64,000 nt of DNA, from NCBI RefSeq assembly GCF_001027745.1, contig NZ_LECU01000004.1, positions 1-64,000 on the forward strand. The letters run 5' to 3'. The notes beneath the pieces are model-generated. The model did not search any database. It saw only the letters and a list, made by a program, of their open reading frames with translations, and had not been told where the DNA came from. Positions 7,158 to 17,325 of the stretch are shown here, in pieces. A program made the translations under genes and the position numbers. The DNA is from Pedobacter sp. BMA (lineage in GTDB: Bacteria; Bacteroidota; Bacteroidia; Sphingobacteriales; Sphingobacteriaceae). Each line of letters starts with the position of its first letter. Position 1 is the first letter of the stretch.

Positions 7158-8810
7158 ATGCTACAAAAACTTTCTATTCGTAATTACGCACTAATCGATA
7201 GCCTTGATATCGAATTTGATAGAGGATTGAATATTATCACCGGAGAAACGGGTGCTGGAAAATCCATTATACTCGGTGCATTATCACTTATTTTAGGGCA
7301 AAGGGCGGAAAGCAAGTATTTCTTTAACCAGGATAAAAAATGTGTGATTGAAGGAAATTTTGTGCTTTCCGATGAAAATTTAAAAGAGGTATTTGAAGAG
7401 TGTGATGTGGATTTTGAGCGGGAGAGTATACTTCGCAGAGAGATATCAATAGATGGAAAATCACGGGCTTTTATAAATGACAGCCCTGTTAATTTAACCA
7501 TATTAAAACAAATTGGCGAAAAGCTGATCGACATTCATTCGCAGCATGCTACCCGGGAAATTAATGATGCTTCGTTCCAATTGCTCATTGTAGATGCGTT
7601 ATCCAGTCACAATACGATGATTAGCGATTATCGTGCAGGTTATAAAAGGCTCAGGCAGGAAAGCAGCAGGTTAAAAAAACTGGTAAGCGATGCAGATGAG
7701 GCGAGAAGCAAACAAGATTATGAACAGTTTCTGTTCAATGAACTGGAACAGGCGCAACTCAAAACCGGAGAGCAGGAAGAGCTTGAAACTGAACTTGAAA
7801 AACTTACGCACGCAGAAACCATAAAAAGAGCTTTGCTTACTGCTACAGGGTTGTTGACTGAAAGCGAGCCATCGGCTTTGCAAATGTTGAAAGAGGCTCA
7901 GCTACAGCTACAAGGTGTGGAGAGATTTGATTCCACGATCAATACACTTTTTGAGCGTCTTAAATCATCCATCATCGAAATCAAGGATATTGCAGATGAG
8001 GTTTCAGTTATTGAAGAAAATACCCTGCATAGCGCCGAACGTCTGGAAACCATTAATCAGCGTTTAGATTTATTTTATTCTCTTCAGCAAAAACATCGTT
8101 TAAGCAACAATGATGAGCTACTGGCATTACAGCATCAGTTGGAACAAAACCTGAATCAATTGCTTTCATCAGATGAAAACATTGAAAAACTGCAAAAAGA
8201 AATTGAAGCGCTTAAAACAACGCTTACAAAGCAAGCCAACCAGTTAAGTCAAAACCGTAAAAAAGCGATTAAGGTGGTTGAGGATGAAACCGGTAAAACG
8301 CTGAAAAATGTTGGTATGGCCAGTGCCCGTTTGGTGCTGGAACAAAAGCCCCTCGGCGAGTTGGGCAAAGATGGTTTGGATGAAATTACTTTATTGTTTA
8401 CGGCAAATGCCGGTCAAAGCCCTGCGCCTGTAAATAAAGTCGCTTCAGGAGGTGAACTATCCCGCCTGATGCTGGCGATTAAAGCACTGCTAGCTAAACA
8501 TACTTCGCTCCCAACCATTATTTTTGATGAAATTGACACGGGTATTTCAGGCGAAACGGCTCTGAAAGTCGGAGAAGTGATATCAGCTCTCGGAGAAAAT
8601 ATGCAGGTAATTTCAATTACTCACCTGCCACAGATTGCTGCTAAAGGAGAATCTCATTACTTCGTGCATAAGAATGAGTCTGGAGGTAAAACAACCACCG
8701 GTATCCGTAAACTGAAACAAGAAGAACGCGTGGCCGTTATTGCAGAGATGTTGAGCGGAAGAAATCCTGGTGCTTCGGCAATAGAAAATGCGAAAGAATT
8801 ATTAAGGTAA
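7158..8810 (+). CDS. recN: DNA repair protein RecN
   Basis: SMC-like ATPase acting early in double-strand-break repair. Walker A GETGAGKS is at 29-36. A long coiled coil lies in the middle (about 150-370). The ABC signature ASGGELSRLMLAIK and Walker B TIIFDEIDTGISGET are near the C-terminus. Full length (550 residues). It follows the M56 gene terminator, so it should have its own promoter; a weak -7-like TATTTTCG lies at 7141-7148. recN near coaBC/bamD is a common Bacteroidota arrangement, with the bla-type pair as the local insertion. Confidence 0.95.
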   Translation: MLQKLSIRNYALIDSLDIEFDRGLNIITGETGAGKSIILGALSLILGQRAESKYFFNQDKKCVIEGNFVLSDENLKEVFEECDVDFERESILRREISIDGKSRAFINDSPVNLTILKQIGEKLIDIHSQHATREINDASFQLLIVDALSSHNTMISDYRAGYKRLRQESSRLKKLVSDADEARSKQDYEQFLFNELEQAQLKTGEQEELETELEKLTHAETIKRALLTATGLLTESEPSALQMLKEAQLQLQGVERFDSTINTLFERLKSSIIEIKDIADEVSVIEENTLHSAERLETINQRLDLFYSLQQKHRLSNNDELLALQHQLEQNLNQLLSSDENIEKLQKEIEALKTTLTKQANQLSQNRKKAIKVVEDETGKTLKNVGMASARLVLEQKPLGELGKDGLDEITLLFTANAGQSPAPVNKVASGGELSRLMLAIKALLAKHTSLPTIIFDEIDTGISGETALKVGEVISALGENMQVISITHLPQIAAKGESHYFVHKNESGGKTTTGIRKLKQEERVAVIAEMLSGRNPGASAIENAKELLR

Positions 8811-8852
8811 ATATTTTTTTCATAAAACTAATTATTTAGTTATTTTTAAGAA

Positions 8853-10082
8853 ATGAAGTCTTTACTTTTCTTTATTCTTCTCCTTGCCTGCTACGTAGTT
8901 CAAGCTCAGCAAACCATTACCTTAAGCGGAACCATTAAAGACAAAAATGGCGAACCACTTCCGGGAACGGGTGTGTATGTAAGCGACTACAAAATTGCTA
9001 CATCTACTGATGATAAAGGTAGATATGCCCTTAGATTAAAAGCTGGAAATTATAATATCCTGGTACAGTTACTTGGTTTTAAGGCCACTAATAAAAATGT
9101 AGTGATCAACAATCAACCTGTAAACCTCAATTTCACTTTAGAACAAAGTGAAACACAATTGTCAGATGTAACCATAAAACCTGATCCCAACCGCTTACAT
9201 TATCTAAATACCTTTAAAACCTATTTTATCGGCTTAACTGAAAATGCTCAGAAATGTAAAATGCTTAACAGCGAAATCCTGCGTTTTGATTACGATAATG
9301 AAAAAAGAACCCTAACCGTTCAGTCCGACGAATTTCTGATCATAGAGAACAAAGCATTAGGTTATAAAATCAAATATCTCGTTAAAGAATTTCAATACGA
9401 TTACAAAACCAGAATTGTTTATTATGAAGGTTATCCTAATTATGAAGACCTTCCGGGCACAGACAACCAGAAGAAAAAATGGGCGATCAGAAGATCAGAA
9501 GCCTATAATGGCTCGTCACAACACTTTTTTAGTGCCTTATTCAATAACACGATTAAAGAAGAAGGGTTCATAATCAATAAACTGATCAGAAATCAGGTTC
9601 AGGAAAATCTTGCAGATAGCATTATCCAGGCACAGGTTGGTGGATTTACCTCTACTTTGCTTACCCTGCCAGGCACACACCAGTTTGGTTCACCGAAAAC
9701 TACAAATACTGCGGTTACTGTTTCGAAACCCAAACAGTCGAAAGGCTTTGCAGCACTAAACAGGGCGGAGATTTTAACAGACACATTAGTTCACCGTTAT
9801 AATGATCAAATTAAAAAGATAGATTTCACAAATGTACTTTATGTGATCTACACCAAAGAGCGCGAAAGCTCAGGTTTTAAAGCCCGTATTGGCATGCCGG
9901 TGAACAGGCCATCAGAATTGAACAATACTCAGATCTCTTTGATCAACATGACATCCCCGCCGGCATATTTTTATAAAAATGGTAGTGTTTACAACCCCCG
10001 TGCAATGCTTTATGAAGGTTACTGGGCCTGGGAAAAGATAGCAGATAGCGTTCCAATGGATTATATACCACCAGGAAAATAA
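8853..10082 (+). CDS. CarboxypepD_reg-like secreted protein, copy 1
   Basis: Exported 409-residue protein. Signal peptide 1-19 (ends VVQAQ), then a carboxypeptidase-regulatory-like beta-sandwich (about 21-105, SGTIKDKNGEPLPGTGVYVS), as in the N-termini of TonB-dependent receptors. It is followed by about 300 residues of a conserved but functionally unassigned domain, with DPNRLHYLNTFKTYFIG near 111 and a C-terminal GYWAWEKIADSVPMDYIPP. No barrel plug is seen, so it is not a receptor. The next gene is a clear paralogue with the same architecture. Probably periplasmic or surface-attached; function unknown. Confidence 0.75.
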   Translation: MKSLLFFILLLACYVVQAQQTITLSGTIKDKNGEPLPGTGVYVSDYKIATSTDDKGRYALRLKAGNYNILVQLLGFKATNKNVVINNQPVNLNFTLEQSETQLSDVTIKPDPNRLHYLNTFKTYFIGLTENAQKCKMLNSEILRFDYDNEKRTLTVQSDEFLIIENKALGYKIKYLVKEFQYDYKTRIVYYEGYPNYEDLPGTDNQKKKWAIRRSEAYNGSSQHFFSALFNNTIKEEGFIINKLIRNQVQENLADSIIQAQVGGFTSTLLTLPGTHQFGSPKTTNTAVTVSKPKQSKGFAALNRAEILTDTLVHRYNDQIKKIDFTNVLYVIYTKERESSGFKARIGMPVNRPSELNNTQISLINMTSPPAYFYKNGSVYNPRAMLYEGYWAWEKIADSVPMDYIPPGK

Positions 10083-10158
10083 GCCTTGAAGTGTTAAAAT
10101 TGTTAAATATATTTGAACATTTTAATAAATATTCCGCCTTTTGGCTACATTCGTCATT

Positions 10159-11394
10159 ATGTATAAACGCCTTTTAGTCGCCCTGCTATTCTTCATTTTA
10201 GGCGCTAATGCACTTGCACAAAACACGTTCTCCATCAGTGGCATTGTTAGGGATAAAAAGGACGGCCTGCCGGGGGCAAGCATATACCTGAGTGGGTATA
10301 AAGTTGCTACTGTAGCTGACAACAACGGGAGGTTTAAGCTCACTAACCTGAAACCCGGAAGCTACGATTTACTTGTACAGATTGTTGGATACCTGCCCTA
10401 TTCCAAAAGTGTGATTATATCAGACAAATCAGTAGAGGTTGATCTGGTACTGAAAGAAAATGTTGCGCAACTTGATGAGGTTACGGTTCGGGCAGATCCC
10501 AATCGTCAGAAATATATTAACCAGTTTAAGGAATTTTTCATCGGAAAAACTCCAAATGCAACGCAGTGCAGAATTTTAAATCCACAGGTCTTGAACGTAG
10601 ACTTTGATATTACCAAAAGTACACTCACTGTTTCTACAACTGAATTTCTGGTCGTGGAAAACAAAGCCCTGGGATATCGCTTAAAGTACATGCTCGATCA
10701 TTTCGAATATAACTCGAGAACACACATCATTTATTATTCAGGGCATCCTTTTTTCGAGGAATTAAAAGCATCCGCAGCCAAAAAAAAGAAATATATCGCC
10801 GCACGTGAGGTTGCCTACTATGGTTCATCACAACATTTTTTCAGGTCACTGTATGCAGGTAAAAGCCAGGAAGAAGGATTTATTATCAACAAAATGGTAA
10901 AAATCCCAAACCCAAACCGATATCCTGAATACCTCATCAATGGTAACCTGGAAAAAATTAAAGCCGTGGCTGAGAAAACAGGAATCAGGCAAAACAAAGG
11001 AAAGATAGATACTGCTTTACTGGCGTTCTGGACCAAACAAAAGGAAATGCCAAGAACTATTGATAAATTCTCAAGGGCCGATGTACTCACGGATACGCTC
11101 GTACACTACTTTAATCAAAACCTCAGATACCTGAACTATACCGACGGTTTACTGATTCAATATACCAAAGAAAAAGAATCTCTTGCTTATTCTAAAACAG
11201 GTTTCTGGATTTTCAGACCCTTAGATGTACCCGAAAATGAGATCTCTGTGGCCAACTTAACTGAAGGACCTGTTCGGTTCTACGAAAATGGCGGTATCTA
11301 TGATTCGCGTTCATTACTTTATGAAGGCTATTGGGCATATGAAAAAATCGCAGATATGGTACCCATGGATTACATTCCGCTACCTAAGAAATAA
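10159..11394 (+). CDS. CarboxypepD_reg-like secreted protein, copy 2
   Basis: Paralogue of the preceding gene (411 residues). Signal peptide 1-21 (ends ANALAQ), the same beta-sandwich with DGLPGASIYLSGYKVATVADN, the same DPNRQKYINQFKEFFIG block and the same C-terminal GYWAYEKIADMVPMDYIP. The ATG at 10159 is chosen over the upstream in-frame TTG (10141) because it puts the signal peptide at the N-terminus, and because a -7-like TACATTCG (10146-10153) lies between the two. A local tandem duplication with strong divergence is the simplest explanation. Function is not known. Confidence 0.75.
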   Translation: MYKRLLVALLFFILGANALAQNTFSISGIVRDKKDGLPGASIYLSGYKVATVADNNGRFKLTNLKPGSYDLLVQIVGYLPYSKSVIISDKSVEVDLVLKENVAQLDEVTVRADPNRQKYINQFKEFFIGKTPNATQCRILNPQVLNVDFDITKSTLTVSTTEFLVVENKALGYRLKYMLDHFEYNSRTHIIYYSGHPFFEELKASAAKKKKYIAAREVAYYGSSQHFFRSLYAGKSQEEGFIINKMVKIPNPNRYPEYLINGNLEKIKAVAEKTGIRQNKGKIDTALLAFWTKQKEMPRTIDKFSRADVLTDTLVHYFNQNLRYLNYTDGLLIQYTKEKESLAYSKTGFWIFRPLDVPENEISVANLTEGPVRFYENGGIYDSRSLLYEGYWAYEKIADMVPMDYIPLPKK

Positions 11395-11505
11395 GAACAT
11401 CTGAGATGGATGCGCTGAAAGTGATTGAATTATTTTATAGCAAATTGTTGAAAAGTAGCCTTACCTAGCCGATCAAATTGCTAATTTAATTAGTAATTTT
11501 AGATC

Positions 11506-12573
11506 ATGATTGGTGACGAAGAAAAACAATATTTTAAGGGAAGAGGTGCTCAGGTAAATCCGCATAACAAATTTTTAAAAGATGTTTATGTTAAAGAATA
11601 CGGTGAAGGAATTGACGATTGGGAAGAAAGTGATCGAAAAACAACCTTCCTCTTTGAAAACTCAAAAACCATAGTAAACAAAGTGGATAGCCCGGATGTG
11701 GGCATGGCTTATTCACTGAACCCATATCAGGGCTGCGAACATGGCTGTACCTATTGTTACGCACGAAATTCTCATCAGTACTGGGGCTATAGTGCAGGCC
11801 TGGAATTTGAGCGGAAAATTATCGTAAAAAAGGATGCCCCTGCCCTATTCAGGAAATTTCTGGAGAAAAAAGGTTGGGATGCCGCCACGATTTCCTTATC
11901 TGGCAACACAGATTGTTATCAACCTGCCGAAAGACAATTTAAACTCACAAGACAGCTTTTAGAAATAGCGCTCGAATATAAACAGCCAATAGGCATGATC
12001 ACCAAAAACTCGCTTATTCTGCGCGATCGTGATATTCTGCAGGAAATGGCCAAACTTAACCTGTGTATGGTTTATGTTTCCATCAATAGTTTGAATGAGG
12101 AATTAAGACAGGTAATGGAACCACGCACCACTACAGCAAAACAACGGCTTAGAGTAGTTGAGGAACTGAGCAAAGCCGGAATTCCGATGGGCGTGATGGT
12201 TGCGCCGCTCGTGCCCGGCTTAAGTGATCATGAAATTCCAAATATTCTTAAAGCAATAGCCAGTGCGGGCGCTGTTAAAGCAGGTTATACCGTGGTCAGA
12301 TTAAACGGCGCGATCGGGCAGATATTTGAAGACTGGCTCCGGAAGAACTTTCCTGAAAGGTTTGATAAGGTGTGGCACATGATCCAAAGCTGTCATGGCG
12401 GCAATGTAAATGACAGCAGATTTGGCGACAGGATGCGGGGTGATGGAAATATTGCCAAAATGATTCGCGACAATTTCAGGCTGCATAGCCGGTTAAACGG
12501 ATTAAACCAAAACGATATCATATTAGATCATACTCTTTTCAAAGTTCCCAGGAGTCAGATGACCTTGTTTTAG
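11506..12573 (+). CDS. PA0069 family radical SAM protein
   Basis: Radical SAM enzyme (355 residues) of the SplB-like PA0069 family. The iron-sulfur motif CEHGCTYC (Cys77, Cys81, Cys84) is followed by YARNSHQYWGYSAGLEFE, the family signature. The TIM-barrel region includes SGNTDCYQPAE and MVAPLVPGLSD. The substrate is not established for this family; relation to spore photoproduct lyase is structural. It stands alone with about 110 bases upstream and 65 downstream. The neighbouring ATP-grasp gene may or may not be linked. Confidence 0.85.
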   Translation: MIGDEEKQYFKGRGAQVNPHNKFLKDVYVKEYGEGIDDWEESDRKTTFLFENSKTIVNKVDSPDVGMAYSLNPYQGCEHGCTYCYARNSHQYWGYSAGLEFERKIIVKKDAPALFRKFLEKKGWDAATISLSGNTDCYQPAERQFKLTRQLLEIALEYKQPIGMITKNSLILRDRDILQEMAKLNLCMVYVSINSLNEELRQVMEPRTTTAKQRLRVVEELSKAGIPMGVMVAPLVPGLSDHEIPNILKAIASAGAVKAGYTVVRLNGAIGQIFEDWLRKNFPERFDKVWHMIQSCHGGNVNDSRFGDRMRGDGNIAKMIRDNFRLHSRLNGLNQNDIILDHTLFKVPRSQMTLF

Positions 12574-12640
12574 CATCACCAATACGTCAATAAATTTAGC
12601 TAAGCTTGAAAAAACCACCTCTTTCACTTAGTTTAGGTGC

Positions 12641-13513
12641 ATGAAGATTGCACTTATTACCTACCTGGATCTGGGAGCCTACGACAGCGAAACTGTTGAA
12701 TCGGAAGACGACAAACTCCTTGGATTTTTAAAAGCCAAAGGTTTAGATATAGAAGAAGTAATATGGAATGATCCGGCAGTTAATTGGGATGAATATCAAC
12801 TTGCCATTTTGAAATCTCCATGGGACTATTTCGATCTCATTCAAGACTTTTATCAATGGCTTGATCTACTGGAACAAAAAAGCATCAGACTATTAAATCC
12901 TGTCAATACCATTCGCTGGAACAGCAATAAACATTACCTCAAAGAAATTGAACAGGCAGGATTGAAAATTACACCTGGTGTTTTCGTAACCGCAGCCGAC
13001 CAGATAGATCTAAATGATTTTTTTGAAAAATTTAATTCGGATAAGCTGATCGTAAAACCTTGTATCAGTGGAGGTGCGAAAAATACCTTTAAGGTAACGA
13101 AGGCCAACGTAACAGAAATCCACGAAATATTGAATGAATTAAAGAAAACAGAAGATTTTATCATTCAGCCATTTTTGCCTGAGATTCTGGAAAGTGGAGA
13201 ATGGTCGTTTGTATTTTTCAATGGAAAATATAGTCACACCTTAATCAAAAAAGCGAAGGCAGGAGACTTTAGGGTGCAACCCGCACATGGCGGCTCTGTC
13301 CATCCGCAACATCCTGAACTCCATATCATCGAAACAGCTGCGAAATATGTAAACCAGTTTGCCAAAAATTGCCTTTATGCACGTGTTGACGGAACTTTCG
13401 TCCAGGACGAATTTCTATTGATGGAGTTGGAACTTATAGAGCCGTTTCTTTTCCTGAATACTGATCCGCAAAACTATGAGCGATACTACCAGGCGTTAAT
13501 GGAGCTCATATAA
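12641..13513 (+). CDS. ATP-grasp ligase (RimK/DcsG-like)
   Basis: ATP-grasp fold protein of 290 residues related to glutathione synthetase/RimK-type ligases and to DcsG-like enzymes. Visible parts are an N-terminal pre-ATP-grasp domain (MKIALITYLDLG, and LAILKSPWDYF at 53-63), then KLIVKPCISGGAKNTF for the nucleotide loop, GEWSFVFFNGKYSHTLIKKA in the central domain, and LLMELELIEPFLFLN with the acidic metal ligands. It would form an amide or peptide bond using ATP, but the substrates cannot be read from sequence. A -7-like TAGTTTAG lies at 12629-12636, just before the start. Confidence 0.75.
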   Translation: MKIALITYLDLGAYDSETVESEDDKLLGFLKAKGLDIEEVIWNDPAVNWDEYQLAILKSPWDYFDLIQDFYQWLDLLEQKSIRLLNPVNTIRWNSNKHYLKEIEQAGLKITPGVFVTAADQIDLNDFFEKFNSDKLIVKPCISGGAKNTFKVTKANVTEIHEILNELKKTEDFIIQPFLPEILESGEWSFVFFNGKYSHTLIKKAKAGDFRVQPAHGGSVHPQHPELHIIETAAKYVNQFAKNCLYARVDGTFVQDEFLLMELELIEPFLFLNTDPQNYERYYQALMELI

Positions 13514-13575
13514 TAACACCGCAAATAAGCGATGATAGCTTAAAATGCTAAAGGGCTTCAATATTGATTATGATA

Positions 13576-14100
13576 TTATCTCGCTCCAAGCACCTGCACC
13601 CAGTAAACACCAGATTTTGCTGCGCCCATTTCTTTGAAGGATGCATTCATGATGTTTTTGCAATGACTTTCACTTTTAATCCAATCGGTAAAAACCTGCG
13701 CTTCTGTCGTTTGTCCTTCAGCAAGGTTTTCACCAACGGTCAACCAGACATAACCTGCAGCCTTTGCCCTGTCGCCCACAGTTTCGCCCTTACCGGAAGT
13801 ATGTACCAATTGCTTAATAGATGCCATGTAGTTGCTTTGATAAATCGCAGCTGAAGCTAAATTAGCATTCCAGGTTACTGCAGCTACAGCAGGCATCGGG
13901 GTTGTACCGCATGTACAGCCTGCCAGTCTTGTATCATTCACCAGTTTTAAAAGGGCATCATTGTTAATATTTGTCGTAGTCGATGCTTCGATTTTTAAGG
14001 TTGTGGAAGCTTCTGAAGCAGAAGTGTCAGTTCCTTTCTTGCAGGATGACGCAAAGCAAAGCACCACAAGGCACATCATTTGGTTAGTCAAAGATTTCAT
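13576..14100 (-). CDS. CAP/SCP-domain lipoprotein
   Basis: A 174-residue exported lipoprotein (lipobox FASSC, Cys20) with a Ser/Thr-rich linker, then a CAP (SCP/PR1, YkwD-like) domain. The hallmarks are LVHTSGKGETVGDRAKAAGY and WLTVGENLAEG, which supply the conserved His and Glu of the CAP cavity, then WIKSESHCKNIMN and YWVQVLG at the end. Bacterial CAP proteins are secreted, often of unknown activity. It lies downstream of clpC but beyond that gene's terminator. A -7-like TATCTTTC sits at 14118-14125 on the minus strand, so it is probably a single-gene unit. Confidence 0.85.
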   Translation of the reverse strand: MKSLTNQMMCLVVLCFASSCKKGTDTSASEASTTLKIEASTTTNINNDALLKLVNDTRLAGCTCGTTPMPAVAAVTWNANLASAAIYQSNYMASIKQLVHTSGKGETVGDRAKAAGYVWLTVGENLAEGQTTEAQVFTDWIKSESHCKNIMNASFKEMGAAKSGVYWVQVLGAR

Positions 14101-14189
14101 TAGAAAGTTTGTTTGTCGAAAGATACAGCGATTTTTGAGAAATATTTACGCCCAAACAAAAATATTCACATTCCTGGATGTGATTAAGC

Positions 14190-14224
14190 AAAAAAAAAAC
14201 TCCCAATTTTCATTGGGAGTTTTT
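14190..14224 (-). terminator. Intrinsic terminator after clpC
   Basis: Arms ACTCCCAAT (14199-14207) and ATTGGGAGT (14212-14220) with a TTTC loop. An A-run on the left gives the minus-strand T-tract, and a short T-run on the right may allow weak function the other way. It starts immediately after the clpC stop. Confidence 0.9.
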
Positions 14225-14228
14225 CATT

Positions 14229-16778
14229 TTATTTACTGGGAGAATCTTCCTCTTTAGGGGCTTCCTTTTCTTTTTCACCTTTTTTATGCACAACTGAAAT
14301 GACTTCAGTTGTTTTATCATAATCAATTTCCAAAACATCTCCTTCAGTAAGCTCGCCCTTCAAAATCTCTTCTGCAATCGGATCTTCAAGATATTTCTGA
14401 ATTGCCCTTTTCAACGGACGGGCGCCGAAGTTGCTGTCAAAACCTTTCTCCGCTATATATTCTTTAGCGTTTTCAGTTAAGGCAATTTCATAACCCAATG
14501 TATGAACACGACCAAATAATGCTTTCAATTCAATATCGATAATTCTGAAGATTTCTTCCTTACCCAGGCTATTGAATACTACAACATCATCAACACGATT
14601 TAAAAACTCTGGTGCAAAAGCACGTTTCAATGCGCTCTCTATTACACCACGGCTATGCTGCTCTGCCTGGTTAGTTTTCGCTGAAGTAGAGAAACCAACA
14701 CCCTGACCAAAATCTTTAAGCTGACGGGCACCTATATTTGAAGTCATAATGATGATTGTATTTCTAAAATCAACCTTACGTCCTAAACTATCAGTTAACT
14801 GACCTTCGTCTAAAACCTGTAATAAGATGTTAAATACGTCAGGATGCGCTTTTTCGATCTCATCCAGTAAAATTACCGCATAAGGTTTTCTTCTTACTTT
14901 TTCAGTTAATTGTCCACCCTCTTCGTAACCAACATATCCCGGAGGCGCACCCACTAATCGTGATACGGCAAATTTCTCCATGTATTCACTCATGTCGATC
15001 TGAATCAATGCATCATCACTATCGAACATAAAGCGCGCAAGTTCTTTCGCCAACTCCGTTTTACCCACACCGGTAGGACCTAAGAATATAAATGAACCAA
15101 TTGGTTTTTTAGGGTCTTTTAAACCTGCTCTTGTACGCTGAATGGCTTTCGTTAATTTTTTGATCGCATCATCCTGACCAATAATCTTCTCAGCAACCTT
15201 ATCGTACATATTCAAAAGCTTCTGGCTATCTGTTTGTCCAACGCGCTGAACCGGAATACCAGTCATCATGGCGACAACTTCAGCTACGTTATCTTCCGAT
15301 ACCTCGTAACGCTTGGTTTTTGTTTCAGCTTCCCATTCGGCTTTAGCCTTATCTAATTCCTCAATCAGATTTTTCTCTGTGTCACGCAGTTTTGCTGCTT
15401 CTTCATATTTCTGACTGCGAACAACCTTATTCTTCTCAAGCTTGATATCTTCAATTTTAGCTTCGATATCAATAATATTCTGCGGAACGTGAATGTTGGT
15501 TAAATGCACTCTTGATCCCGCCTCATCCAAAGCATCAATGGCTTTATCAGGTAAGAAACGGTCAGAAATGTAACGTGAGGTTAAAGTCACACAAGCTTCA
15601 ATCGCGTCCTGAGTATAAGTTACACCATGGTGCTCCTCATATTTATCTTTAATACGCGTTAAAATTTCAATGGTTTCGTCTGGTGTAGCCGGCTCAACCA
15701 TTACCTTCTGGAAACGGCGGTCTAACGCACCATCTTTCTCGATGTACTGGCGATATTCATCTAATGTAGTCGCACCGATACATTGAATTTCACCCCTTGC
15801 TAAAGCAGGTTTGAACATATTCGATGCATCCAGCGAGCCCGAAGCTCCACCTGCGCCAACGATAGTGTGAATCTCATCAATGAATAAAATTACATCAGTA
15901 GATTTTTCCAGCTCGTTCATCACCGCTTTCATACGCTCTTCAAACTGACCACGGTATTTTGTACCTGCTACCAGTGAGGCAAGATCAAGTGTGACAACAC
16001 GTTTTCCAAAAAGTACACGCGATACTTTACGTTGAACGATGCGTAAGGCCAAACCTTCAGCAATTGCCGATTTACCAACACCTGGCTCACCTATTAAAAT
16101 AGGATTGTTCTTTTTTCTACGCGACAGAATCTGTGATACACGCTCAATCTCTTTTTCGCGGCCAACAATCGGATCCAGACGACCCTCTTCTGCTGCCTTG
16201 GTTAAATCACGACCGAAGTTATCTAAAACAGGTGTTTTAGATTTAATATCGGAAACTTTCTTAGGGGCACTAAAGCTCTCCTCTTCACGATAATCATCAT
16301 CGCCTCCTGTAGATGCGCTGTTTGAAATATCGTCCCTAAAACCATTTTTGTTCACCTCTACCTCCTGTTTAAATACATCATAAGTAACACCATACTGCAA
16401 TAGTATCTGTGAGGCGATGTTATCATCATCTCTAAGAACAGACAGCAATAAGTGTTCGGTTCCAATTAAATCGCTTTTAAATATCTTAGCTTCTAAGTAA
16501 GTAATCTTTAAAACTTTTTCGGCTTGTTTAGTTAAAGGAATATTACCCAGATTAACTGTTACACTCGAAGTACCGCGAACGGCATCTTCAATTGAGCGGC
16601 GCAATTTACCAGTATCAACTCCCAACGATCGTAAAATCTTTATAGCCATACCATCGCCTTCGCGGATGAGGCCCAATAATAAATGCTCGGTTCCAATGTA
16701 ATCGTGCCCTAAACGCAGCGCTTCCTCTCTACTGAAAGAGATCACATCTTTAACCTGTGGTGAAAATTTTGCTTCCAT
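14229..16778 (-). CDS. clpC: ATP-dependent Clp protease ATPase ClpC
   Basis: AAA+ unfoldase partnering ClpP (849 residues). Two Clp_N repeats (about 1-75 and 80-145) are followed by the D1 AAA domain with Walker A GEPGVGKS. A UVR-like helical insert (RSQKYEEAAKLRDTEKNL) lies in the middle domain. The D2 AAA domain has GPTGVGKTE and SEYMEKFAVSRLVGAPPGYV, and the ClpB-type C-terminal D2-small domain follows. The acidic tail EKEAPKEEDSPSK is typical of the Bacteroidota protein. No mcsA/mcsB/ctsR genes lie next to it, so the Firmicutes-type control is absent here. The start ATG gives an intact first Clp_N repeat (MEAKFSPQVKDVI). Confidence 0.96.
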   Translation of the reverse strand: MEAKFSPQVKDVISFSREEALRLGHDYIGTEHLLLGLIREGDGMAIKILRSLGVDTGKLRRSIEDAVRGTSSVTVNLGNIPLTKQAEKVLKITYLEAKIFKSDLIGTEHLLLSVLRDDDNIASQILLQYGVTYDVFKQEVEVNKNGFRDDISNSASTGGDDDYREEESFSAPKKVSDIKSKTPVLDNFGRDLTKAAEEGRLDPIVGREKEIERVSQILSRRKKNNPILIGEPGVGKSAIAEGLALRIVQRKVSRVLFGKRVVTLDLASLVAGTKYRGQFEERMKAVMNELEKSTDVILFIDEIHTIVGAGGASGSLDASNMFKPALARGEIQCIGATTLDEYRQYIEKDGALDRRFQKVMVEPATPDETIEILTRIKDKYEEHHGVTYTQDAIEACVTLTSRYISDRFLPDKAIDALDEAGSRVHLTNIHVPQNIIDIEAKIEDIKLEKNKVVRSQKYEEAAKLRDTEKNLIEELDKAKAEWEAETKTKRYEVSEDNVAEVVAMMTGIPVQRVGQTDSQKLLNMYDKVAEKIIGQDDAIKKLTKAIQRTRAGLKDPKKPIGSFIFLGPTGVGKTELAKELARFMFDSDDALIQIDMSEYMEKFAVSRLVGAPPGYVGYEEGGQLTEKVRRKPYAVILLDEIEKAHPDVFNILLQVLDEGQLTDSLGRKVDFRNTIIIMTSNIGARQLKDFGQGVGFSTSAKTNQAEQHSRGVIESALKRAFAPEFLNRVDDVVVFNSLGKEEIFRIIDIELKALFGRVHTLGYEIALTENAKEYIAEKGFDSNFGARPLKRAIQKYLEDPIAEEILKGELTEGDVLEIDYDKTTEVISVVHKKGEKEKEAPKEEDSPSK

Positions 16779-17325
16779 AATTCCTTTCTTAACAGCTACG
16801 TCCCTAAACTATAAAATTAATTATAAATAGCGTACTTACTGTTTTCTTTATTTTATCAACAATTGCGCCATGTAGGTGTATAAACACCCTTTTACTCGTA
16901 TTAACTTGCTCAATACTTACCCAGGAATAACGACGGTAATAATATTTTAGCCTTTATCTATCTACGTAATAAGTGTTTTTTAAGTTTTAAAAACACATTT
17001 ATTGCAGGAAGTTTAAACTGATTTGATCAATGTCTGTGTATTGTAAGTATTTCATCAGCCACTGAAACTGACAATTTGTAACTTTTCACTAAGGCAATTT
17101 ACAATTTTTGACAGGAAAACAAAAAAATCTGACATCAATTGCGGACCGAGTAAGTGAATTACAACTTTGAAAGGACGAATTTTCCATTAACTTAAAGTTC
17201 CCATCGAAATAACCTAAACAATACCGTTTTGTTTTAGGAACAATGCCGTTATTAAAAGAAAATAATCTTCATTAAACCTTCATAATCGATATCTAGTTTT
17301 GTTTCAGAGAGCGTTAATTAAGAAT
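16779..17325. other. Non-coding gap upstream of clpC, possible sRNA source
   Basis: About 550 bases with no supported gene. The left part must hold the clpC promoter (a weak TAGTTTAG lies on the minus strand about 25 bases upstream). Plus-strand sequence near 17127-17173 has ATTG, about 20 bases, then CAACTTTG, a poor match to a promoter. It would transcribe toward the orphan terminator at 17326. A 10-codon frame at 17243 is too short to call. Confidence 0.45.

Noticed and set aside
13564..13854. 96-codon plus-strand frame opposite the CAP lipoprotein gene
   Set aside because: The minus-strand frame has a lipobox and CAP motifs; the plus-strand frame has none.
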